From Sphagnum compactum (Eukaryota > Bryophyta > Sphagnopsida > Sphagnales), in contig OZ234497.1 in NCBI GenBank assembly GCA_965153455.1, positions 3,906,001-3,970,000 of the forward strand: a stretch of 64,000 bases of DNA. Reading direction: 5' to 3'. The position numbers and the translations under genes are program-made. Each line of letters begins with the position of its first letter. Within the stretch, counting starts at the first letter, position 1. A model generated the notes under the pieces. It was not told the origin of the DNA. It saw only the letters and a list, made by a program, of their open reading frames with translations, and did not search any database. Below are positions 34,861 through 47,389 of the stretch, in pieces.

Positions 34861-37265
34861 ATCGACAAATAACATCACAAACTACCAACAACCATAATCA
34901 TTAACATCTTGTCAATGTCAATGAGGGAAAATCACAACCTCCTATATTATAAGCTTGAAATGCACAAATTGATAATTGATGATGATCATAGAATGCATGA
35001 AATAACATGAATAACGAAATGTGCCCAAACAACACCAGTTACGAAATGCTCAAGTAGGAGGCCTTTCTAAGTTTTGGTTGTTTACCTTACGCACAATAAT
35101 TATAAATCATTAAAACACTAATTATAGCAATTGTGACTCCAAAGCGGAGCATCGTAGAAGTTCCAATTTAGGTTTCAATTCCATTTTCCAAACTCTAGAG
35201 CTCATTTTACAAAATGGGTGGCACTATAATGGGTCTCCAAAATCCAAAAACGTTACAAATTCTCATATGCAACAAACCCAAATCTAAAGATGTTGCAAGC
35301 ATTAGGGTCCAAATCAAATATCAAATTTGAACTTTGACTTGAAATATCATAATCAAAATTTAGCTCTCCAAATAAATCTTAATTCCCTTAATCAAACTAC
35401 AATTGGTTGAAAGTGCAATTACCATCAATATCAAAGCAAGTAATCCCAAAATGTTGTTGTGACTTGTAAGTTGCACAATGTTTCAATGTTCAACAATAAT
35501 TGACATTCAACTATAAAACTTAATTGCATTTTTTGTTATGTGACAACTTACAAGAATTTAGGATTAGAAAATTTAAAGAACTTAAAAGGTTGGAACAACA
35601 TTTTTGGAATCACATTTATTGTAGTTCACTATTTATAATAACTCCCCTCTTAAGCATCATGAATGCAAGTGACAAAACTTAACGCCAACAACTTGCCAAA
35701 GTACATAGACAAAAGTGGTGAAGGAGGAATAAATCTCATCGAAATTGATGGTGATTCTTCCTAATTGGCCTCAAGGATCCAACAATTGCAACATGACGAA
35801 AATTAGCCAAAGAATCAAACCCTAAACCCTAAAGTGGAGCAATCTAACATATTCAATTTAGATATTGGACCCTTGCGATGGTGACATGTGTGGGTTTTTA
35901 ACAACCTCCTATGTGAAACCTTAACCATTAAACTCATAATTGGCCGTATTAGGGTGAAAGCACAATCAAATATATTCAAAAAGGGCTTAAAGTAGTTACA
36001 ATCATGTTTTTACACATAAATGCAAGAAAGTATAATCAAAATCTTTTCAATCATTGTTAAACCATCATGGTGCAAAATATGACTGCAACAGATAGTATGT
36101 TGTATACAAAATTTGAAAAAAATTAGTCTAATAAAAGTAGGTCAATAGTGTTTTTGACCTTGACTAATGGAATTGTGTTAAGAAATACTTTTACATTAAA
36201 AGATTAATATATTATTATTTTGACCTTGGAAGTTGAAAGTGCATAACTAAAATTTGGATGACCATTAACTAAGAAAATAAAACAATAAAATATTTCATCT
36301 ATTTGAAACCTACTTTGTTTTTTTGGACAACTTGAAAAATTTAAAAAAATCTACTGCATTTTTTAGAAATATACTTAAATCTATTTTAAGCATCTGATTC
36401 TTCAATATCATTGACATAAATTCAAAGAACATGTTCATATTGATCACTTAAATAAGTATTATTTTAAAATGTAATATGTTAATGTTTAATTTCTGGGTAC
36501 TTTACATTTTTTTTGACAAGGATAATGAAATGTATATTTGATTATGCTTTCACCCATTATGTTTCCAAGCTTACAGGTAGGAGTTATAGTTTTAGTGCAA
36601 GGAATTGGCTAGAATTTGTTAACAAAAAAAATGTTGTTTAAACCAAAAACAATGAAACCATAATTTATTTTTTGAAGAATAGCCTCAAAATTGGATTATT
36701 GATTTCATGTATGTGTGGAATTAGAATTGGAACCATTCCAATTTATTTCTTAAAATTGGACTTTAAGGTTCTTCATAAAAGTCAAAAACCAACCAACATT
36801 GGTTCTTACACCTAAAAGAACTAGATATGATAACCACCCATCACATGTATTCTATCCATTTACAAAGCAACATTATTTGGTCATTTAGATGTTTGCCCAT
36901 GGGATATTGTGGTTGATGATATGTATCCAAACACTTTGGAACGGAACCAACAATGTATTTTGATGGTGTTTTTTTATTGGAAGTGAAAATGTAATTTCAT
37001 TTTGCATTTTAATGTGATTAACATTTGTAACAAATGCGGTTTGCATGATGAGTTGATACAAATTTAACCTTTCACACATATACATGCTTTTCATTTTTTT
37101 GGTCAATTTTTTGCATTTCTCCTTATAAAATTTAATTTTGTCACATACGTAGGATTTTGATGAATAAATAACCCTAATTTGATAGGTTTTCAAAAAAATT
37201 CAAGTCATTAGATTTTTACAACATGTTCCAACAAAGAGCCCAAATATAAAAGGATTTAAATATTC
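34861..37265. repeat. R repeat, copy 3, with an inserted element
   Basis: Starts partway into the repeat (CTACCAACAACCATAATCA) and runs to the far end (GCATGATGAGTTGAT, ATTTTTACAACATGTTCCAA). It is interrupted by the 604-bp transposon at 35952-36555. Confidence 0.85.
35952..36555. mobile_element. 604-bp non-autonomous DNA transposon with ATTA target duplication
   Basis: Terminal inverted repeats GGGTGAAAGCACAATCAAAT and GGGTGAAAGCATAATCAAAT (minus strand at the right end) extend about 23 bases with one mismatch. ATTA flanks both ends (35948-35951 and 36556-36559). R copy 1 shows the empty site with a single ATTA near 29909. No transposase frame inside. The superfamily is undecided. Confidence 0.93.
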
Positions 37266-37269
37266 TTTT

Positions 37270-40200
37270 ACTTTCATAAATCATTCACTATGGTTTCAAA
37301 TTTCATTATTTTTATCAATCATTACTTTTTGCTTCCACAAATCCTAATTTTGTTTAGCAAAAGGACAACACCAAAATAATGGTCATTTGTAAAGTTCAAA
37401 AAATGAATTATAATTTGTATCTCTTTATAATTAAGCCTTGATGCATTTAAGTAGTTATGCATTAAAATATTTGGTTTCACACAAGTCATTTTTAAGTTTA
37501 TTGAAAGATGGGAATGGATTCTAAGTATTGTTTGGGAGAACTTTTACACATGTTCTAAAGGTTTTTAGAAATGTTTTACAAAATGGTGGTAGTAGTTATA
37601 AAGGAAGGTAATGTTTTGGTATTCCGTTAAAGAACAAAATGTGAAGTTGTTTTGTTGCTTGGTGTGTGAGGGGAAAGTTTGGTTTTATGTTGAGGTATTG
37701 TTGGGAGTGTGAAATTTTGTGGTTGTTAGTGAAGTTTGGAGTCGCAAAATAGTTGGTGGTGGAGTCTGAGGTTTCAAATTGCACTACAACTAGGTTTGAT
37801 TTTCATGGTATTTTTGTTTTTATAGGGGAGATGGAATTATTTTGATTTGCATTTTCAGGTTTCAAGGGTTTTTTTGTGGGTTAAGATATGAATGTTGTGC
37901 TCAATAAGTTATGTTCAAGTTTTATGAAGGCAAAATTTCACAAATTGGGGACACATATAGGAACATTTTGGTTGAAGATTTGCAAGGGTTTTTTGCATCA
38001 ACACAAGAAAATGATGTTCATGTTCATGAGTTACACATATGACATTTGCACAAGATAAAAACATGAGTGCAAGTTGAATTTTCCAACATAGAATTTGACA
38101 CTTTATTTTTTGAAGTTGAATTAGAAAAAACTGATTATCTTTCAGTCTATAAATTATTGTTTTTGCAAGATCAATTACATGGAGTTTTTAACATATGTAA
38201 TTTTATATAGATTTTGATTTTTAAAATATTAACTCTAGAATTTTGAAGTTGATTTTGAAGGTTTAATTATCACAAGTTTTTTTATATTCAAAACTGCAAA
38301 GTTTTATTTTGATTTGAAGGATTTATTCATGCTTGAACATTTTTGTTCTGTGATTGTGTAAGTATTTTGTTTCTATTTTGTACTTTGGATTTTAACATTT
38401 GAGGTTGGGCATGTTTCGATTTACATACAATTTGAAATTTTGAGATTGATTTTCAAGGTTGAATTGGAACAATCTAATCATATCGTTGAATGTATTAATT
38501 TTTTGTTTGGGTTTCACATGAATTACATGGAATTGTTTGCATATTTATTTGTTACATGTATTGTAATACTAAAATTACAAGGTTTTTTGGGTTCCAAGAA
38601 CTGGTTGGAACTCAAAAATATAGGATTTGGCTATTTGGTTTTCATTTGAGGATTTTCATCATTTGATTTTCAAGATTGAAACATTTTTGGTATTTGATTC
38701 AACTAATGTGATTTTGTTTCTTTTTTATTTAATGTTTCTAATGATTGTATGAACATAACACCACATGAATCATGATATGTTTGGCAATGTGTAACATAAT
38801 AGACCAACAACATGTAGTTTAATTTTTATATAGATCATGGACAATTTAGTTTTTTATACAAAATTTGGACTTGGTGTTCAAATAGTTTGAATTTGTTGGG
38901 TTTTTTATAACAAGGTTGAAACATTGTACTTTTCTATGTGTTTTTGTTTGAAACATTTAGTTGAATTGGTATGCTTTTATTTGGATTGTTTTGAATTGTG
39001 AATTTTCGTGTCATATTTCCATGCCATATGTTAAATTCTTGTTATATTTTCATAACTAGAATTTCTTAATGTAGAATCCTAGTCTTGGATCTTTGTTTTA
39101 CAATTAAATACTTTTAATATTCACAAGTATTTTTTGGTTTAACCCATTTTCATAGATTATTTATTTATTTTGCCTTTGTGATCAAATTAAAAGGGAATAT
39201 CTTCTCAATATTTTGAGTTGGTTATTTTGTTTTGAATAGATTTTACACTACAAATTTTGTCTTAAGACTAATTTTAAAAACAAATGATTAATTTCTATGT
39301 AGTTTAATCAAATATATTGTAGAATGATATAATATTCAAGGCAAATCATAAATTTGGTTAATTTGGTGAAAACACATGGATATAGATATTGAAATTTCAA
39401 ATCTTGGTCTAGAACACATTAATAAAATTTATTACATTGAGGGTGATTGTTTGTTTGATGCAATAGCCCATTTATTAAAATATTTGAGAAATTTAAAATT
39501 GAAAAATATCAAATGTTATATTTACAATTCTTCTTTGAAAATATTGATGTCATTATCATTAAAAAATTTCCAATCTTAGTGGTGAGGAACCCAAATTTTA
39601 CATTATGAAGAACTTTGCAATCACTAAACTCAACCCTAAAACAAGCTTGTTGCAAGAACTAGATTTTTGTTGTAGATATTTTACACATGTTATATATTTC
39701 TAGGCAAGCCTATATAAAGTAATAAGCATGTTGTACTTTTCAATCAATTGAATATTCAAAATTGATTATTAGACCATCAATGATTTCTTTTCAATTTTAT
39801 GATTTTACATCATTGGCTAGCATTTAAAGAGCGGTTTGACATCAAATGCCAACATGTTTGCATAACCTTCTTAAAAATTTAAAAATTGCTATCTATCTCA
39901 AATCAAAGTCCAAATGTGGCGAAAATTGAAAAGCATAATTTTATAATAGTTAATATTGGGTAATGTGTAAGGTAGGTGAAACATAATTAAATTTTAGACA
40001 AGATCCAGATTGGAAGTCCTTTTAAGGACCAAAGACTAAACCAAAACATGAACTATGTGGATTGGAAGACTTTAGATCGTCAAAGGTTTTTTATAACTTT
40101 TGGAAAACAACATTAATCAGGATCATATACTATGGAATGGGCCTGATAAGACTTGTTCCACCTAGGAATGTGACTAGAAACCTAAGGAGTTCTTGCAGGA

Positions 40201-40310
40201 CCTATTTCAAAGCATAAATGGTTTCCCCACCAGGAATTTGCATTTTCATCATGTTCTCAATTGATTGATATATATTAGAATGAACATTGACAACACAAAA
40301 AGTTAAGCAT
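37270..40310. other. AT-rich region, no gene confirmed
   Basis: T-rich on the plus strand, with many GATTTT/TTTGAA words. A plus-strand frame at 39376-39579 contains EGDCLFDAIAHLL, loosely like an OTU cysteine-protease start, but it is short and unsupported elsewhere. Confidence 0.5.
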
Positions 40311-40320
40311 GAAGACAGCT

Positions 40321-40540
40321 ATCTGAACTAGGAAAGAAACTTGGAAAAGCGCTGAAATAGAGACCACTATCTATCCCATCTAGGAAAAAGGTTGGAAAAG
40401 TTATGGAATAGAGATGACGACTCCCTATCCCACCTAAGGACCTAGGAAAAATGCTAGACATAGAAATCACTACCTATCCCACCTAGGAATAAGCCTAGAA
40501 AAGCATTAGAATGGAGACAACTACCTATCCCATCTATGTA
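40321..40540 (+). repeat. Tandem repeat of about 50 bases, four copies
   Basis: The phrase CTATCCCAYCTAGGA recurs at 40371, 40425, 40474 and 40525, separated by GGAAAA, GCATTAGAAT and AGAGAC blocks. Units are imperfect, 49-54 bases apart. Confidence 0.85.
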
Positions 40541-40762
40541 AAAAAACCATTGTCAATTTTCCTTTGTAGTGTTTTTGTTGCTTCTCAGGTGTAACCTCAT
40601 GTGGGATCTTCCAACCCATGTAAAATCTCACCAACCAGTCAACAAGACCTTCCATTTTGTAAGCGTCCTGCTTTTTTAATAAAAAGGCAGTGTTTCTTAT
40701 TGTGGGTGAAGAGTCTAGATTTAGACCTTTCCTGGATTTTTGGCAGCAACACCCGGCCTGCA

Positions 40763-41137
40763 GGCCGCAGTGAACCAGCATCCACCAAAGGACCATGAAG
40801 GATGGATGGATGGTAAGTGGTCAAGAAACAGTTTTCTGTTGGGTTCCAGTTATGTAGCTAACCCTGGTGACTGGCTCAGTTGCTTATTTTTACTACCTAC
40901 CTACTAACAACCCACAAGCAGCAGGTTGTTAGTAGGTAGTAAAAACAGCTCTTACCTATGGATTAACCATCTAGTTACCTATTTTCCTACCTACCTACCT
41001 ATATATGGGACCTATTTCTCACAGGATTGGTCACCAAGGTGAAACAAAATATTAACTCAGTTGAGGTTCATCCACAACTGAGTAATAACAGGCATCCAGT
41101 GGCTGGTGCCCACTGGTGTGTGCTGGTTCACTGTGGC
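40763..41137. mobile_element. Family C inverted-repeat element
   Basis: Left end GGCCGCAGTGAACCAGCA; right end TGTGCTGGTTCACTGTGGCC. The interior shares TTTTCTGTTGGGTTCCAGTT, CATCCACAACTGAGT and AACAGGCATCCAG with 62419-62721. An internal hairpin is formed by ACTACCTACCTACTAACAAC and its complement near 40890-40940. No clear target-site duplication. Confidence 0.8.
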
Positions 41138-41539
41138 CCTGGGTCTGCTGCGCTTGTGACTTCCACCTTGATTCCATAATGCCTGAAATATCGCTGGAAT
41201 AAAACCCCAACACTGGTTACTTTCATAGGAGCTTTGAAACATGTACCAGGCTATCAGCCAGACAAATGAAGCAAAGGTTTGTGATGGAGTTGCTGAAACT
41301 TGAGGTTGAATTGTGTCTTCATGTATTTTGAAGAAACTCACTAAGATGTCTGCCACAATTTATTTCAATACAGCCAGCACATTTTGTGTTGTGACAAACA
41401 TGATGTGCTTGGAAAGTCCTACACCAGCAGCCTTTTTTGGGACATAGCAGTGACTCTTTACAAGTGGTTCTACATGGTTTCATGTGTTTGAGTACATTTG
41501 TCATATTTTTACTGACATCCAAACGTCCTCTTTCATGTT

Positions 41540-41690
41540 ATACTAGTGTGGCCTGTGCCGTTGACCCAAGTGTTACCGCATCCTCAACTGATTTTTCCTT
41601 CCAAAACCTGGTTTTTTGGGATTTATTTGAATTTTCAGTGGCAGAAATCAATATCTCCCACATTCTGAATCCAAATCTTACCAAATAAAT
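41540..41690 (+). repeat. Family B partial copy
   Basis: Matches the right part of family B: ACTAGTGTGGCCTGTGCCGT, GACCCAAGTGTTACC, CCTTCCAAAACC and GAATTTTCAGTGGCAGAAAT. The left, GTTCCC-rich part is absent. Confidence 0.55.
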
Positions 41691-43607
41691 TCCATTATAT
41701 TGTGCTCATCAAGATATTTCCAACAACACCAAAGGCACATTCCAATTCCTCTGAAATTTTCAGCTACAATATAATTTAATTTTCAGTGAAAAAATCATTC
41801 AATATTCAAGAACTTTTGGACCACAAGTCCAAACCTCATGGAACCAAGCCCATGCACCCCTCGTGGTTGAGAGCTTTTCAAAGACACCAAGAACACAATC
41901 TGAAGGATCATAACTACAAAACAAAACAAAACAAACTACTTTCCTTATTAGATAGATAGGTGTACAGGTGAAGCACAAAACAACACAATTTCCCAAATCT
42001 TGGGTTCAATGTTAGAGTTATCTTTAAAGTCACCCTGTCTTTGAGCCCTAGTTTGACCCTGTAATCCCTGTTGCATTCCCCATTTGAGTGTAGCAATAAA
42101 GTGATTGCAACTGGGTACTGTTTAATGGCACTGGGAATAATCAGTTCATAACATTTTCTGAGATATTATTCTGAGAGAACTTGATTAATGAAGAATATGT
42201 ACAGGGTGAAGGTGCAGGTAAGGTAAATCCAGAACTAGGGGTGAAACTTCTGTAAGGATCAATTTAGGTGGGAAATCTAGTTTGATCTCCTCTTTTGTTC
42301 TATTTTCATCCTGTTTTTTTAATCTCGTACCCAGTTTGGGAAAAACTGGGAACCAGCACCCCCAGTTTGGGGTATTTTATGAATACTTTCAAAATTTCTC
42401 CATGTTTTGATCATATTGGAGGTCTCTGTCCTCGACAGTATTTTTCTCAACATCCGTCCAACAGTTAGTGAAATAGAGCAAGTTTGAGAAATTACTATGT
42501 ATATATCCCAACCCAGAGCTTGAAATTTTTACCAGAACTAGACGTCTTTGCTTCACACTAGTTAATGACGAGAGGCAATTGGTATGGTCCAAGGGCATGC
42601 AAGTCTGGATGTCTTTGACAATTGTGATTTACATCCTGATCAGTGTTTTGGTTGTCTTTTTGGACAAAAAGAAGGGATTTTTTGGGAGAAAAATGTTTTT
42701 CTAGTTGAAAGTTCGATTTTTTTGGAGGAAATTAACCAAATATTCAATACCACCAAATGGAAAAAGAAACCCTGATGCTGATGTAGAATGTAAGTCACAA
42801 GGTGTATTTCTGCAATTTTGAAGATTTACTTTTCTTTCATTTCAATAAAAATTGGTAGAAAACCTTTCTTCCTACTTCAGTTTTTACTTCTTTATGTAAA
42901 GTGGCATGCTCAATCAATCAAATATTATTGCCCCTCTTGGAGGCAAGGATGGAGAAGCTTGGTTTCAAGTCACATAGGCTACCTTATGGACAAAGGTGAT
43001 TCAAATACATATTCAAATTTCAATGGCACATAATCATCCAGAGTTGTGGGATGGATTGAGGGAACGACAAACTCACAACCGATTACACAATTCAAAGCAA
43101 ATTAAAGAAAATAACCTAAGGTTTCCAAAACATATTCAAAACAGCCTTTTACATGGGACACAATCATCCAAAGTTGCAGGATTAAGTAAGGGGAACAACA
43201 TACTCACAACCAATTACACAATTCAAACAAAAGACATAAAATAACATAAGGTTTGCCAATCAAGCATGATCAAGAGGCCCTAAGTTCACCCTTTCTAAGG
43301 CTAATGCCTCCTCCAATAAGGTGAGCTCTCCCTCCAACCAATGATGGCCACACAACATTGTTCCCCAATTCTTTCCCCTTGAACACTAAGAAGCCCCCAT
43401 ACATTCCCAACACTTTGAACAAACTATTCACAAAAAGAACCTATTATGCTAGGAGTTCACTTTTATATATCATGCATCTAGCACAACCTATATAGGAATT
43501 GACCACACCACAACTTGCAAGGCAGTTGTAACTCATAGCCATTGGGGTACTGGGTATATGTTTTCAACACACATATTCTTGTAACAACAACAGAGCGCTT
43601 GCTGAGG

Positions 43608-43759
43608 TCAGGCGGGAAGTGCAAGGGAAGCCATCTCAATCACCACCATGTTAGTAGAGTCAGGGACCACAGTATCATTATCTGAGCTGACAACACTCGT
43701 TGGGACATTTTCCAGTGACCTTTCAATGGAGTTCAGAATTTCCATTGCTCCTGGAATGC
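43608..43759 (-). CDS. Possible terminal exon of an unknown gene (D2 right)
   Basis: Partner of 19017-19174: acceptor TTGCAG, then PGAMEILNSIERSLENVPTS and a shared ending IEMASLALPA before TGA at 43608-43610. It lacks two codons relative to the other copy. The acceptor region lies inside a 76-bp tandem repeat, so three near-identical acceptors exist (next to 43759, 43835 and 43911). Function unknown. Confidence 0.45.
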
Positions 43760-43957
43760 CTGCAAGAAAAACCCTAAAATATGTGAGCAACATGGTGTTC
43801 AATGGAGTTCAGAATTTCCATTGCTCCTGGAATGCCTGCAAGAAAAACCCTAAAATATGTGAGCAACATGGTGTTCAATGGAGTTCAGTATTTCCATTGC
43901 TCCTGGAATGCCTGGAAGAAAAACCCAAACCCTAAAATATGTGAGCGACATGGTGTT
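43724..43957. repeat. Three-copy 76-bp tandem repeat
   Basis: Units start at 43724, 43800 and 43876 with CAATGGAGTTCAGAATTTCC. The first two are identical over 76 bases; the third carries one inserted CCAAAC and a few substitutions. The D2 left copy has one unit only, so the expansion came after D2. Each unit holds the exon start and splice acceptor of the 43608-43759 block. Confidence 0.95.
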
Positions 43958-45300
43958 CCCTCTATTTCCTTGTACAAATTGTGGGGGCATACTGATTGGG
44001 ATTGATCAATAGCCCGATCTTCATCCTGTTTCAACCTGCAGAAAAGAGTTATTTGGCCTCCATGACTGTTGACATGGTTATTGACAGCGGCCCAAGGCAA
44101 GCCCAAAATAGTACCAGTGAGGCTTTAAAGCATTGGTGTTCACTAACACCCATTGAAAAAATCTCTTCTCAATGGACTCATCATTCCAGGTCTTGATATC
44201 GAAATTTAGGCGAATTTGTCCAAAAACATTTAGCAAATTTAGTTGACCTTACACTAGAGAAACAGAAATTTTGCAAAACTCAACAATTTTTCAGTGGAAA
44301 CAAGAAAAAATCTATCAAATTAAAGCACTGCCTCCTTTTAAGTGGAAACCCATTGACTTTTGGTTACTGTATACTGGGGATAATCATATCACTAAGATTG
44401 CATAATACACACTGCGAATTTTCTAAAGTCACCACTAGGTGGTACATGACCTTCCAGGGTTTTGTAAGGTCTTGAACATGTTGCAATAGGAAATTTGAAG
44501 GACGTTTTACATACAATAAGCAATTATCTTGCAGCCATTGAGCTCAGTAGAGGCCTGCTGTCAGAAGATCCACACCATTAGTGAGACAGCCCCTTCTCCT
44601 ATTCTGAGAATTTCTGACCAGTGTTTTTTCTCTTTTGTTTTTGTTTTTTGATGTACGGGAAGTGGTGGTCCATTCCTAAGGAGATGTAGCCAAATTTGGC
44701 TATAAACTAGATATGAAAGGTAAAACATCCTTCTATATTATTGTGAAGTGCTGGAACATGTTATAGAAATCTGGAAATAATTAAAGATTAAGTTCTGGCG
44801 AATTTGAGCCATTTCAACATATATACAATCCTTTGTATATATTGAATATAAAATTTCAGGTAAAAAAATTGCAAAAACTTCCAGAGAAATTCACTGATTC
44901 TCATGTAAAACATTTTTTGAAGAACGACAAACACATTTTTAATGGCCTAATTAAGAGCTGTTTTTCTTTTCATTCTTCTTCTTCTTTCAATTTTCTGATT
45001 TCATAAAAGAGGCAAATTTTTGCTGGAAAACATGTTCTCCTAATTCTCCCCCAAAAAATGACATAATGGCAAACATCCCCACCCCCCACCCATGACCCCC
45101 CAAAAAAAAATCGATCACGCTTCAATTTTCCACTACAAATTTTTGGGATACCTTTTCCAGTCTGCAATAAAATTTTCTTATTAGCCCTGGAAAAAAAAAA
45201 AAAAAAACTTTTTGAGATGAACATAGACAAATTCACACAAAATCAACTAAAGACTTGTACTAAATGATAGAGGAGTGCGAACAGTGACAAGGGGGTGGGG

Positions 45301-45540
45301 CTAACCCGTGGCCTCTGTTGGTGGTGGTCTTGAAGAATTAGGAGAAGAAGCAGGCTGGGGCTGAGCAGCCTGTGGCCTACATCTGTTTTCGTAAAGGCCA
45401 TAAGCAGTCAGGGTGAGCATAATCAAACAAACCATGAGTTTTGCTATCTCCATTACATCACCAAACGCCACTGATGCCGACCATTGCACTGATGGTGGCA
45501 CGGCATCTGCAGCTATCATGCTTCGCACTGTTGGCATCAT
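45301..45540 (-). CDS. Small conserved frame with one predicted membrane segment (D2 right)
   Basis: 79-codon partner of 20572-20805. The hydrophobic stretch reads EIAKLMVCLIMLTLTAYGLY and is followed by ENRCRPQ and a Pro/Ser-rich tail. It begins with two ATGs in a row. Indels relative to the other copy keep the frame. Unknown function; could be a chance frame kept open by the young age of D2. Confidence 0.4.
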   Translation of the reverse strand: MMPTVRSMIAADAVPPSVQWSASVAFGDVMEIAKLMVCLIMLTLTAYGLYENRCRPQAAQPQPASSPNSSRPPPTEATG

Positions 45541-45786
45541 GTCACCTCTTCTCAGTTCAACCTGAAATCAGTCCTTGCACCGCTCTTGAGAACTGAGTCC
45601 TTCACAAGATGTCCTGCACCCAAAGAAAAAGAAAAGAAAAAAACATCACAATCAGAGTTTCAAAACAAAAGCTATTGAAAATCAACTCAAGAATCAGACT
45701 TTCCAAAAAAAAAAAGCTCTGGAAAATCAGCCCAATAGTTAAAAAATTTCACCACTTTGAGGTGATGATTGAGTCTTTGAGATAAG

Positions 45787-45984
45787 GTGCTGTGCAGGAA
45801 AGTAGCAGCAAAGAGAGTTGAGGATGGTGCGGACAATCAGAGTGTGTGTAGTGAGGTCCTTGTGAGACAAATCTCCCAGCTTGCTAATGCAGCTTCAGGG
45901 GATCAACTGATGAAGATTATTGATTGTGATTCCTGCTGCATCTGCTCTTCTTCTAACCTGTGCCAGAACAACCCTCTTAGCTAA
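45787..45984 (+). CDS. Conserved plus-strand frame without clear start (D2 right)
   Basis: Partner of 21041-21238: KVAAKRVEDGADNQSVCSEV, then LVRQISQLANAASGDQLM and CCICSSSN before TAA. It is shorter internally by two codons and longer by one near the end, always in frame. No recognised family. Confidence 0.3.
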   Translation: MLCRKVAAKRVEDGADNQSVCSEVLVRQISQLANAASGDQLMKIIDCDSCCICSSSNLCQNNPLS

Positions 45985-46118
45985 ACTCTAGACCTCGCAA
46001 TCCGCATATATGTATGTCCCTGCACATGCACCAATGTAAATCACTCCTTGCAATTTGGACGAGGAGAAGGAGGAGAAGAAGACAATGCAAGGCACTAACA
46101 GGCAATCAATTGCTTTTC

Positions 46119-46358
46119 AGCTTATTGCATTTTTCCACCCTCAGGAACCAGCAGGCCCGCTATTTATCGTTGCATTTTTTAACACTTTTCAGTATATAAT
46201 ATTTATCTTACACATTCCAGGCAATTGTAGGCAAGTAGTGCAAGGAAAGCAATTGCCTGGAATGTGTAAGATAAATATTATATACTGAAAAGTGTTAAAA
46301 AATGCAACGATAAATAGCGGGCCTGCTGGTTCCTGAGGGTGGAAAAATGCAATAAGCT
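46119..46358. repeat. Perfect 109-bp inverted repeat with 22-base loop
   Basis: Arms 46119-46227 and 46250-46358 are exact reverse complements with no mismatch; the loop is 46228-46249. A third, diverged copy of the arm follows at about 46397-46470 in the right-arm orientation, and outer flanks (46050-46105 against 46470-46505) are also inverted. A transcript would fold into a near-perfect hairpin. Confidence 0.97.
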
Positions 46359-47389
46359 TTTAAACCATTGTGCTGAAAGACGGCAAGCTGAAAAGCAATT
46401 GCCTCAAATGTGTAGGGTATATAACATACTGAAAAGTGTTAAAAAAACGCAACAATAAATAGCGTTGCCTGCTAATGCCTTGCATTGTCTTCTTCTCGTC
46501 CAAAATTGTGTGTTTCAGGGGTCTGCGGAATTGTACAAAATACTCTTCATAAGTGGGGCTCCCCTTTCATTCGTTTAGGGAAGAAGCTCCAAATGTTGGA
46601 GATGTTGCCCACATTACCATTTGTTTAGCAAAGAACCTGCAAATCTTGGGAGGTGACAAAAATGGTTTACATTGCATTTGTCTAGGGTGAAACTTGCAAA
46701 CCTTGGAGTCCAACCAAACTTTTAGTGTTCCAAATGTTAAAGAGTTTATTTTTCCTAATTGTAATTTTCATGGATCTGAATGTGGTCATATATTGTGTAC
46801 TATCTATCTGGTTAATCTCAGTGTTGGCCAGTTATTAACTTTTTTTTCATAATCGCCTATTCCAGTTCTCAAATTTTTAAAATTTAAGAATCAAGCCGTT
46901 TCTCACATTTAAAAAAATAAATTCATACCTTGTCCAGTTCTTTATTTTTATTCTTCCTTATGCTCAACTGGTCCTTTCACGACTTGTCGGTTATATTAAG
47001 CCGGTTCTTTAATTTCATTTTCAGATTTTAGGATTAAGATCTTTAAATATTTTTGCAAATTTTCATAGGCCAAAAACAAATCAGCAATCATTACAAAACT
47101 CTAATACCCAAACTCATTTTTTCATTTTTTGTTGTTCTGAATGTGTTCTCATTAAGTTCACCAAAGGTTCCCAAAGTGTTCCCTAATGTTCCTAGTAACA
47201 TGTCATTTTTAGTAAAAAGAAATGAGGCAAAAGGGAGCATGATAAAGGATGCATCTAGTTTGGGGAGGGAGGCATATTTAGGCTTCTATTTTGGGAAGTG
47301 CCCCATGTTCCAAAAATATTGGTGATGGGTCAACCAAATGGCTCCTTCTCAAAGAAAAATAAATAAATTGTGGGCTGACTATTCTAATC

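Larger units (their letters stand above)
42852..47345. repeat. Segmental duplication D2, right copy
   Basis: Partner of 18120-21890. It differs by a 76-bp tandem repeat at 43724-43957, a large palindrome at 46119-46358 and about 450 extra bases at 46815-47282. It ends just before the R repeat that leads into D1. Confidence 0.85.

Noticed and set aside
43724-43957. CRISPR-like array
   Set aside because: The units are directly tandem without unique spacers, and the genome is eukaryotic.
43648-44005. Plus-strand frames with a repeated MEFRISIAPGMPARK-like peptide
   Set aside because: They are the translation of the 76-bp tandem repeat, antisense to the splice-consistent minus-strand exon.
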